DNA of 64,000 nt, taken from contig JAJHTX010000005.1 of assembly GCA_032164295.1 (NCBI GenBank), positions 372,001 to 436,000 of the forward strand. The letters are read 5' to 3'. The translations under genes and the position numbers were made by a program. A model generated the notes under the pieces. The model was not told where the DNA came from. It saw only the letters and a list, made by a program, of their open reading frames with translations, and did not search any database. Below, piece by piece: positions 54,944-64,000 of this stretch (its first letter is position 1; each line of letters starts with the position of its first letter). The stretch comes from Inonotus obliquus. Its lineage: Eukaryota > Basidiomycota > Agaricomycetes > Hymenochaetales > Hymenochaetaceae.

Positions 54944-56179
54944 ATGTCCTCGATGCGACTGGCAAGGCTCCGGCGTGATGCTGTGAATCGTGGAGTGTTC
55001 ACCGACTCAATCAACCCGCAGAACTGGGCGAGGGTTTTGCGACCGGTGACTGATTACCAATGCACGTCCCAGGTATATAATCTCCGTTATCCATATATTG
55101 CCCCCTTATTGTCATTCTGACGCGCATTAATTTTCGCAGTACGTAGCGAGCGCTGTAAGCTGTAGCGCATTAGCCGCTCAGCCAGTGCACTGGAAATTCA
55201 AGTTGCGACCTCGAAAGACAACAAAGATCAAAATCATGGTCACAGAGGTTGTGAGGACGGAAGTGACCATACGTCCAGTATGTTCATCCTTTTGCTCGCT
55301 GGCGACCCGTTCAGCTCTGATAGACTCTCCTAAAGGTCCCCCATCCTCGACCCCAGTATGTTTATGGGAATAAGGATGGTCCAGAACACCAGCCTCCTCG
55401 AAGAGTGGAGTTTCTCCCTGTAGCAACGAGGTTGGCTCAACGGACTGTATTATCCCGGGACGCGGGGCAAAATTGCATGGATTGTGTAGATAATGTGGGC
55501 TGGCCCTGCATTAGCCTCGCGCCATGCATGTCTGGTGTCAACTTCGCGCGGGAGGTGCTGGTCTCTCGTGCCATCAATAGAAGAAGAGTGCCAGAGGCTA
55601 GGAAAAGGAACTGCCGATCTGGACTTTCACCTCTTCGCATGTCCTTCTCAGCGGAATCGCAGGGCTTGGAGTCTCCGCTATGCAGAGACAACCGCACTGG
55701 CTCCAATTCAACTTCGGTCTCCATCCTAAACGACTTGGAGCGAGACCTGATGTCTATTATCAGGAATGTGAGATTCGCAGAGGATTCTGACCATGAGCTG
55801 CTCCCTGCCCAGTTCGCGAGCGAATACGCAGGCTCGTGTGTTTATGAGGACTCGGGTAAGGGCTTCTTCTCCGGTGTTCACTCAAGGCGCTGATGACACC
55901 ACCTTAGATGACGATGATGATGAGCGCTCCAGCCTAGGTGCCATCGAAGACGAACACGATGTCCAACAAGCAGGATCTGGGGAGAAGGAGCCAGCCTTGA
56001 TAGGACGACGAGTTACTCTTGGCAAGCTCCTAACTGAACGAGGAAAACTTTTCATCACTGGTTGCTCGCGTTTCCGCGACTTTGACGCACGTCTAAAACA
56101 AGCCACCGGCAAAAATTATAAGCGTCTTCGCTCAGCCGTCCCCCTGTTATTCGAACGAAAACCTACGTCGACCTCTTAA
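54944..56179 (+). CDS. Gene A: first member of the unknown tandem family
   Basis: Exons 54944-55072, 55140-55277, then 55336 onward; introns of 67 and 58 nt. N-terminus MSSMRLARLRRDAVNRGVF; exon 2 ends VVRTEVTIRP; exon 3 opens VPHPRPQYVYGN. The cysteine motif CMDCVDNVGWPCISLAPC (CX2CX7CX5C) leads to GVNFAREVLVSRAI and SPLRMSFSAES. The first frame stops at 55893 (HSRR), but the family continuation (TLDDDDDERSS, LIGRRVTLGKLL, YKRLRSAVPLLFERK) is in the +1 frame to 56179. A 31-nt GTAAGG...TCAAG segment at 55856-55886 would join the two if removed, but that is below normal intron size; the alternative is a 1-nt frameshift. No domain is recognised; probably nuclear given its basic and acidic patches. 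Confidence 0.65.
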
Positions 56180-57741
56180 CAATCGTTCTGGAGCCTGTCC
56201 ATCAGTACCTTTCGCTCCTTTCGCTTCTGACATGCCGTTGCTTCCGTCTCCTCATCCCAATGTTGACACCGTCTCTTCTGTAAAATAAGAAAGTGCAGTG
56301 CACTGTGAGGTCGTTTTGTGTTGTATACCTACTATCTTGACCTCTCTGTATTACATACCTGTTGTCAAGCTAGCAGTGCTCGCTCGGAACTGGATAATTG
56401 CTCTCGTGAATCTCATCCGTCAGTCGAGTGGGAAGCCTATCTCTATTATATCTCCTCCACGCCAGTTGAATTTATACTCGAGCCTCCTAGCTTCTTTCAG
56501 ACATTGTTCAAGGAACACAATAGAAGAATTCCCCGAATTGAGGTCTGGCTCTAACGCAGTCCAAATTGCCAATTTTGGTATTACTCGTCGATCAGTCCTG
56601 TCGATCACACATTTTCTGCGAGGTCCTCCGCAATTGCTGACCTGTCACCTCATCGCTATTCCCACTCAAGTATCATCATACCTATGCAGGTCGAAAGGAA
56701 AATTACATTGGGTATGCGGAAAGTTACTTGGAAAATCAGTTCTCAAGGTTCAGTGCGGCTTGTGACGGGGGAAAGCTAGTCTTCACCCCACATGGTCATC
56801 CCATGTCGGATGCCTGAAGTGAATTCCAAGTCAAACATGCAACTATCGCGTGAACACAGCAGGTCCTTCTCCTTCCTTTCGAGAAGATACGTATCTCGTA
56901 CCGGTATGTGTTGCGCTGTGATCTCATGTACCTCGAAGTTTAAAAATTGCCACTGCAGCTCCATTGCGCAACTGGAATCCAAGGCAGGCCGATATAGAAT
57001 GGCGGAAACATTCTCCCGTATTTACAGCTTGTATCCCAACAATCACTTTCAGCTATCATCAAGTGGTGGAACTCGAATTTGAGCAACGGACCGCAAAACT
57101 TTTATGATGTCCATTTCCTCTTGAATACCAGGGAAAGAATACTGAAACTTAGGCTCTGACAAAAAACTCAGGTCTCTCGCACCCGATTGGACGTGGTGAA
57201 TCTGTGGCATGTGGTGAGCTACAATGACTTTTACTTCAATAAGGTTTGAAATGACAAGAAACTTACACTTTTCCCCTGTACTGTACAAACCACCCTCGAA
57301 ACCAGTCTGAAGAATTCGAATGTCAGTGTGCCAAATAGTCGGATTCTCGGTATGCCGCTAGATTTTCCAGATTTTCTTTCGCTTCCAACCACTTATTCCT
57401 TCGTCTTCAGCTTCATCCAATTCACTATCATGGAGGTAACGGATAGCTTGAACGAAAAATCTCCCATCTGAAATGCCGACCCCACAAGCCAGCTGCGCTT
57501 TACGGAACCTTATAGTAGGCCACAGGTAAGGGGCAATCCGCGAATGGCGTGGCAACAATGACCATCGATAATGCGTCGTCTATTATCTTCCTTTCCAAGG
57601 TCAGGATGTGGCTGGATAAGTGTGAATATTTAAACCCACTGTCCTTTGCCTCCATTCTCCGGACTTTTCCTTCAGAGACCCCGCCCGCCTCTCAGCGTCT
57701 CGAACTCCTCCCTGTGGCTCAAGTGCGTCTAGGACACGAAT
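56180..57741. other. Intergenic A-B
   Basis: The left part (56480-56730) resembles 59183-59480 downstream of gene B and weakly 62160-62290 downstream of C, so the 3' flank was duplicated too. The right part is the gene B promoter described at 54349. Confidence 0.55.
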
Positions 57742-58932
57742 ATGCCCTGGATGCAGCTTGAGAGACTCAGGCGCGACGCCATGAACCAAGGTGTGCTCCC
57801 TAGGTTGGTGTACCCACAACACCGAAATGGGAATTCGCGGTCGGCTCCTGAATTCTGGTCCAAGTGTCAGGTATGCATTATCCATTGGTGGTACATGGTT
57901 ATAAGTGTTGTTTCTGACGTGAATTCTTCCTCGTAGTGCGTAGCAAGTGTTACGAACCGTAGCGCAGTTCATCTGGCGCTTCCAAAATTTACTTTACGGG
58001 CTCGAAAAACGGCCACTAAGATTGAGATAATTGTCACAGAGGCTGTGGAGACTGAAATAACCATACGTCCGGTAAATCCATCTTTCCCGACTGATAGACT
58101 ATTCGACTCTGATGGACTCCTTTTCTAGGTCCCTCACCCTAGGCCCCGGTATATTTATGGGGATCTCTACGCTCCGGAGTACCAGGCATCTCTCAAGATG
58201 GAAGACCGCCCGAAATTCTGCAAGCAGAACAGATCAAGAATGTCGGTTCGTGACGCCGGGCGCATGTGCAAGTACTGCGCGGTCAATGCGGGCTGGCCCT
58301 GCGTTCGCCTCACACCTTGCATGGCTGGTGTGAACCTCGCGCGAGAGGTGCTCGTATCGCGTGCATTGATGGAAATGTCAAGGACAAGAAGGGGAAGAGT
58401 TCGTCCTAAGCCATCACCTCTGCGAATATCCTTTGCGGCGGGATCTCAGGGCTCACAAAGTTCGTTACACGGATCGGGAGCTCTGAACGATCCCATAATC
58501 TCCGACCGAGCCTCCGCGTCCTCATTTCAAGACCTAGAAGAAGATATAGAGTCCATACTCGAGAATGCGGAGTTCTTGCGAGGTAATAGTAGTAGACTGT
58601 TTTCTGCCTGCTTCGACGGTCTGGATCGCGTCACTCTTTCCATTTCATCCGGAGATGCATCGGAGCTTGACTCCACTTCAGATGAAGGCGATAGTGACGA
58701 CTGCTCAAGCACTGAGAACTTCTGCGGAGCCGAAAACGAGCTTGACGGACGACGCTGGGATGGAAAACGAATCACTTTCTCTGAACTTCCGTCCATCAAG
58801 CACAAGCACCTTACTCGTCAGGCCGTCCACGTTAAGGCTTCAAAGCTCAGTCGCGCCACCATCTCAAGATGCAATCATCTCCGTTATGCCAGGTCCGCTT
58901 TCTTCAAGAGGAATTCCAGATCATTTTCATGA
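57742..58932 (+). CDS. Gene B: second member of the unknown tandem family
   Basis: Predicted 355-aa protein. Exons: 57742-57870, 57937-58071, 58129-58932 (introns 66 and 57 nt, phase 0). Start MPWMQLERLRRDAMNQGVL. Exon 2 carries KTATKIEIIVTEAVETEITI. Exon 3 opens VPHPRPRYIYGDLYAPEYQ. The cysteine motif is CKYCAVNAGWPCVRLTPC, followed by GVNLAREVLVSRAL and PSPLRISFAAGS. A Ser/Asp/Glu-rich acidic stretch (SELDSTSDEGDSDDCSS) precedes the conserved GKRITFSELP, and the end is basic (SRCNHLRYARSAFFKRNSRS). No signal peptide or membrane helix. It is the cleanest copy with the cysteine motif. Function unknown. Confidence 0.75.
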
Positions 58933-60574
58933 CCTGCGAGCCCCAAGGACATGAAAACATCCCTGCTATACCCTCTTCACCTCGTTTTTCTGCATGTACA
59001 TCTCTTCAGGATCGCACCTCATACCCTTCACATCTCTCTGTAGTGTACTTTTAAGTTAGTAAGAGGTAATAATATGTTACCTTGGACCATTGTCGGTCCT
59101 ATCCCGTCAGTAGAATAGATACTGGTAGCCGACATCTACAAAGGCGTATTGTATGAGTCCCGAACTTATATACGAGGCGTTCTACAAAGTGCACAATAGA
59201 AGAATCTCCTAAATCTGGCTTTGAGGCTCCGCTTAAATTGTCTAAATTAGGCATCATCCGATGTGATCACGTAATTTCTGATGACGTCGGTTTTCCATCT
59301 CTTCATTTACCTGCCAGTACTTGGAAGTGTTTCGCGCCTTTGCCTGAGTCTTGTTTCTCCACCTGATTGATGTCGTGCGGACTCTTTAGCAAATAATGAC
59401 CTCTCGCTATTCCTGCTACCCTGGTCGAAATGACTTGACCATCGGGTTACGGAAAGTTACTTGGAAAGTTGGATTGTGGGCTCAATTCGTCTAGAAAAGT
59501 GGAAAAACAAGTCTTTGGAGGCTGATCGCTATGCACCACCTGGTGATGCGTCGTATTATCTGTGTTGCGCTGTCATCTCCTGTGTCTCGATATCATGGCA
59601 AGAGAGTTGTTACAGCTAAATGCATATCTAATGGCACTCCTCCGGATTTTGGGGAGAAAAGTAATACATCATATCATGTGATACTTTGGACTTTGAGAAG
59701 AAAACTTTTGAAAACTGCGGCAGTTTGAAAGCTCGCCGTCATAATTATCGGTTCTGATGACTTCATCACCCATATTTAGAAAGTGATCGACATTTTCCAC
59801 AAGCAACCCTTTATACATTCACCTCCGAGTTTTTGCAATGATAAACATTCTAGAAGTATTGCACAACTAGTATTTGTAGCTACTGGCTTGAATATTCAAG
59901 AGCTAGGAGAGAAATAACTTTTATATGTACATGCAAGGCAGTTGTTGAATTTATTGGGAGAAAGATCGACACGCCGATCAAAATTGACATATGACAGGAG
60001 GCTCATAAACTCCCCCTCTGCTCGCACAGTTTTTTTCACGAAGTCCAAGACATCACATGATATGATATATTACTTCTCTCCCCAAAATCCGGGGGAGTGC
60101 CATTAGATATGCAGATCGCTGTAATAACGGCTTCACGGCTAATTCAAGTCCCAACGGGCCAATGAGATTATATCAGTTGAAGTCAGCATGGCATGATGGC
60201 AATTTTCATGTCTGCGTCTTCTTGTAGCCTATCGATTCACTTTCGTCAATCTACAAGCCCCAGAGCTCGATGGATGGCGTCCTATTTGAGCGACAGACCG
60301 AAGAATTTATAAAGGTCATCCCCTCAACCAATGGCATTCAACGGAAGCTTTCAGTCAGCCACGAAAAAATTGCTTCCGTGTGGCTTTTGGTAGGTATGCT
60401 GTCGTCTCAATTATTCTCTTCTACTGACTCGGGACGTGGCTTGCTAGAAACGTGGTATTGTACTTATCCTGTATTTAAGCCCACATTCCTCCACTCTTTC
60501 TCTTCGACCCCTTCTCTCGAGGACGCACTCCCTCATCTTCTGTCTACTTGTGGTGAAGTGTGCCAGGGCAAGCG
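58933..60574. other. Intergenic B-C
   Basis: Contains duplicated 3' flank (59183-59480), a fold-back element (59608-60137) and the gene C promoter with TGTATTTAAGCCC near 60468-60482. No other gene. Confidence 0.55.
59608..60137. mobile_element. Inverted-repeat (fold-back) element, about 530 bp
   Basis: Arms of about 115 bp are inverted copies with around 85% match: TGCATATCTAATGGCACTCC then CCGGATTTTGGGGAGA, and its complement at 60060-60115. The centre is AT-rich and non-coding. The termini are imprecise and no target duplication was found. Probably a MITE. Confidence 0.65.
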
Positions 60575-61794
60575 ATGACGCTAATCCGTCTTGCGAGGCA
60601 TCGGCGCGAGGCATCGAGTCGCGGAGTACTTCCTGACTCCGTGCCTGCACAACATCCGCGACCCGTGAAAAGGACCTCCAGACCGATCGTGGAGTATAGG
60701 TTCAAATCAAGCGTATGTGTCCTCTGCTAACTATACATTGACACTGCTGGCTCTGATGCAGACTAATTCTCTCAGGGTGTCGACGATGTTGCGAGCTCCG
60801 TCGCTCAAGGTCCCCAGAAGACGTCGACAAAGGTCGAAATCGTCATGATAGGCCCCGTCAAAACGGAAGCGACCATGATCCCTGTACGGTTATCTTTCTT
60901 CACCCGAGCCCATTCAATTCTGACCCATATATAAAGGTTCTTCATCTGCGACCGCGATACATCTATGGAGACGTGTATGCTCCAGTGTACCAGCCATCTG
61001 AGAGAGAAGGGGTTCAAACAAAATTGGGCGAGCGTGCAAGATCCAGGACATCGGTGGTCGATGCATGCGAAAAGCGTAGGACTGACGCGGAGTATGTGGA
61101 CCGACCCTATGTTGGGCTTGTGCCAAGCGTGACTGGAGTGAACCTTGCGCAAAGGGCACTCGTCATGCGCGCTATCGATAAATCACCAACCCGGAAGAAG
61201 AGAACAGTCCAGCCTTGTCCCTCTCCACTCCGCTTCTCATCAACATGCGATACTGAACCTGGGCTCTGCGGACCGGGAGCCCCAGAGGATCTCGCTAGCC
61301 TGAATACAGCCTACACGGATACCTTGGGGAACCTCGAGGAGCAGTTAATCTGCCTGATGAATGATGCGGACTTCATGCGGGAAGGAAATAGTGGGTTGCT
61401 CTCGTCTGACTTCAGCCATAGGAACGTCTCATGCATGTTCGAGTCGCTGGACCACGATGTAGTTTCGTACATCGATGGTCCTTTCTCTCCTGAACAGGAC
61501 AAGCGCTTTGACGCTTTCTCAGGCGACGATGACGATGAGGCCTCAAGTCTGGAAGACTACCCAGAAATTCCAGACGAGTACGAGATGTACAGCGAGGCAG
61601 TTATAAGTCGACCCGTTTGGGTGGGGCGGCAAGTAACCTTTGCCGAACCACCACGGACACTACGCTCAGCAACACCTAGTCCGCGCATTTCTCCCCATCT
61701 CGACGTTAAGTTCGGTGGTGCTACCAAAGCAAGATGGAAACGTCTTCGCTCTAGTTGCGCCGCTTTGATAAAGCAAAAGATACCGTTTGTGTAA
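60575..61794 (+). CDS. Gene C: third member of the unknown tandem family
   Basis: Predicted 367-aa protein. Exons: 60575-60712, 60776-60883, 60937-61794 (introns 63 and 53 nt, phase 0). Start MTLIRLARHRREASSRGVL. Exon 2 has KTSTKVEIVMIGPVKTEATM. Exon 3 opens VLHLRPRYIYGDVYAPVYQ. At the place of the cysteine motif it reads EYVDRPYVGLVPSVTGVNLA, so all four motif cysteines are missing, while AQRALVMRAI and PSPLRFSSTCD continue the family. An acidic patch (FSGDDDDEASSLEDYPE) and VGRQVTFAEPP follow, then KARWKRLRSSCAALIKQK at the C-terminus. Function unknown. Confidence 0.75.
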
Positions 61795-63268
61795 CTTTGT
61801 TCCCGATTCGCATTGCTATTCCCTTCGGCTTTTGTCGTAATGCTCTCCACCATTACTTTCTCCTCTCCTTTCTGATTCGCTTGTACTGACCGCTTTTCAC
61901 CTGCATCTCTGAGTCCTCCCGAGCATTGATAGATCGTTTTGCTTATTTAGATCCCTTTCCATCTAATCTTCTCTGCATTGCCCACCTATGTCTTGAACCT
62001 AGCACTAATCAGAAATCAATGTGAATCTGGGTGATTGTCCAGATAACCGGTCTGGTTCTGCAAGACACGACTTCGGAGTTGTTATTATGAGAGACCAGTG
62101 CAGTGGGAGGTAGACGGAGACTGGAGTACACGAGAACTCGTACATTTGGTCGTTCCAATATATAGGAGATGCTATACAACGAGGAAACAAAGAGAACAAT
62201 GGAACAACGTTCTAAATCTGGTTCCGGAGGCTCGGCGATCTTTTCGTCCATATTTGGCATAGAGCACCAGTCCGTCGATCTGTTCTATTGCGACTTCGTC
62301 ACTTCAAACTGGAAATTCTCACTCTGTTGCACGCTTCCAAGTTCTCGCTTTCTTATCCATTCCTCTCCGCCCTGTCTGATGCAAGATGTGAAATAAAACA
62401 AACATAATTGACCCCGCTTCCCTATCCAGCACTTAGCCGAAATCTCTAGTACCCGACACGGAGTTGCGAAACCTCATACTACCAGCCCCTGCTGCGGCAC
62501 TTGCTGCCCACGATATGTCTTTGTAATGAAACTCAATAGTACTGGACAGTTTTCACATAGCCATTATATGTTCTCTGATGTGAACATAGGGAAATAAACG
62601 GGAGTCGAATTCATTTCATATGCATAGCCGATGGGAAACAAGGCTTGCGTTATGCCATTGTAAACAATGGTCTGAATGCTCGAGAGAGGATCCCAAAGAC
62701 TCTTGTTTGACTGGAGGATGTTTGTCTTTTGGGGTGTATCGTGAGACAACTTTACTCGTCGTGATATCCTATAGCTCAATCACAACAACAACTTATCATT
62801 TCCTAGATTTACTGTCCAATTCATCATTGAAGCTCTCCAAATGCTCTAACCACTCAGGTGCTGATTCGCCAAATGTTGGAACTCCCAACTTTTCTGTCAA
62901 CGATCTCTGCCCCGGTGTACAGATTATCTCATCCGCTTTGTGGACGCCGCTTAACGATGCCACAGCAGCTGTTATCTAAACGATAATTTAATATGAGGTG
63001 AATCGGCTATGCCGCCGGAATGCACCTCTCGGAATCTCGTGGTCAGGCCACAGCAGAAGAAGACATCATCCATCGATTGCTATCGTCCCTATTATTCTCC
63101 ATTTGCAGACAAAGATGTGGCTAGATTACGTGCGCGGATGTCACGAGTTTCTTTTTCTCTAATGTTTAAAGCTCACCTTTCTGCAATTCGACTTCTCAAT
63201 CCTTCCTCCCAAGGACCTCATCTTGAGGTTCTCTCTCTCCGAGGGCAGGCTTCATCTGGGGCACGAGG
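61795..63268. other. Intergenic C-D
   Basis: The 62160-62290 part resembles the 3' flanks of A and B. Frames here show no recognised feature. A TATA-like ATGTTTAAAGC lies at about 63161, roughly 105 nt before gene D. Confidence 0.5.
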
Positions 63269-64000
63269 ATGACCTTGATGCGTCTAGCGAGACAGAGACG
63301 CGACGCCGTGAGCCGGGGCATATTCTCTGAGTCTGTACATCCACTACAAGAGGCGGGCAGAAGCCCGAAAACATCCTTGGAGAAGCCACACGTACGTGAT
63401 CTCATTATGTAACTATGCATTGCTAGTATTGATGCTCATTCGTTACTGTAGCATGTTTCGGGTGTTGCAAGTTGCGCTGTTGCTCGCGGAGAGCAGGCCA
63501 ACTATGCTTTGCGACGGAAAGACGAAGCCTCAGCAACAGAAGTTGTGAAAGGGGAGACTTCCACGCGGCTTGTATGTCCAATCTTCCCCCTCCAGACGGT
63601 ATTTGACTGACTCATTACTCCAGGTCCTTCATCCGTGTCCCAAATACATCTATGGGGAAGTGCGTGCTCTGGTGACTGAGCGGTCCCAAAGACACCAAGA
63701 TGGACCAAAGGCAAAGGGTCCTGTCGAGCTCGATGCATATCCGTACGATTCCGAAAGGGAATCAAAGGACTTCGAGGAGGATGTAGGCTGGCCCGACATT
63801 CTGCTCACACCAAGCTCCGAAGGTGTTAGCTTTGCGCGGCAGATTCTTGTCGAGCGCGCGATTGTCGGAGTACCTTCTCAGAGGAATGGGAAAAGATCAG
63901 TTCAGCCCAAACCATCCCCTCTCCGCGCGTCATTCACCGTGGAACGTTCATGTCCTCACTTGGAGATGTCATATCCTGGAGGCATCGACGATCTCTCGTC
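63269..64000 (+). CDS. Gene D: fourth member of the tandem family (cut by window)
   Basis: Partial. Exons: 63269-63391, 63452-63571, 63624 to beyond 64000 (introns 60 and 52 nt, phase 0). Start MTLMRLARQRRDAVSRGIF. Exon 2 ends EVVKGETSTRL. Exon 3 opens VLHPCPKYIYGEVRALV. At the cysteine-motif position it has EEDVGWPDILLTPSSEGVSF, keeping GWP but without the cysteines, followed by ARQILVERAIVG and PSPLRASFTVE. The open frame continues to the window edge, so the acidic region and C-terminal motif are not visible. Confidence 0.7.

Noticed and set aside
1..64000. CRISPR arrays, bacterial operons or ribosome-binding sites
   Set aside because: The window is clearly eukaryotic; the tandem repeats lack regular spacers of constant length.

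Overview
The window is nuclear DNA of a filamentous basidiomycete, most likely an agaricomycete. The evidence is genes with many short GT-AG introns (48-67 nt), a single-chain fungal-type urease split into 12 exons, a secreted AA14-type lytic polysaccharide monooxygenase, F-box/LRR and WD40 remnants, and Tc1/mariner and hAT transposons. I saw no bacterial operons and recognised no tRNA or rRNA gene.

The left two thirds (1-41,075) is a young, repeat-rich accessory region. It is built around one family of minus-strand genes for C2H2-like zinc-finger proteins. I name the copies by type: I (1-1079), II (about 5700-6680), III (7400-8957), IV (13020-14027), V (17836-18915), IV' (26294-28066), V' (31357-32429), I' (34494-35709), II' (about 36780-37680) and III' (38493-40059). 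Types III, III', IV, V and V' look intact. I, I', II, II' and IV' are decayed. The I-II-III block occurs twice, at 1-9951 and 34628-41074, and the V block occurs twice, at about 17390-20235 and 31020-34130. Recent mobile-element activity can be read base by base. A 3.57 kb element carrying a fragment of the CAD/URA2 pyrimidine gene sits in block copy 1 and is absent from copy 2. A hAT MITE with an exact 8-bp target duplication splits IV'. A Tc1/mariner element and an adjacent MITE share one TA. Broken copies of SURF4/ERV29 and ribosomal protein uL2, both with introns still recognisable, lie in the AT-rich stretch 20-25 kb.

The right third (42.6-64 kb) is more ordinary gene space: an AA14 LPMO, an unknown gene at 46.2-47.65 kb (gene E), an unknown acidic protein at 48.7-49.65 kb, urease, and a metallo-beta-lactamase-fold hydrolase transcribed divergently from urease. 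From 54.9 kb to the right edge there is a head-to-tail array of four three-exon paralogues (genes A-D) of a family I do not recognise. Gene E shares one motif with them and may be a distant relative.

The two best candidates for undescribed biology are (1) the clustered zinc-finger family, with its birth, death and TE-driven changes, and (2) the A-D array, a small basic/acidic protein family with a CX2CX7CX5C motif that two of the four copies have lost. Functions of both are unknown. Exon structures given here were read by eye from splice sites, phase and paralogue comparison.
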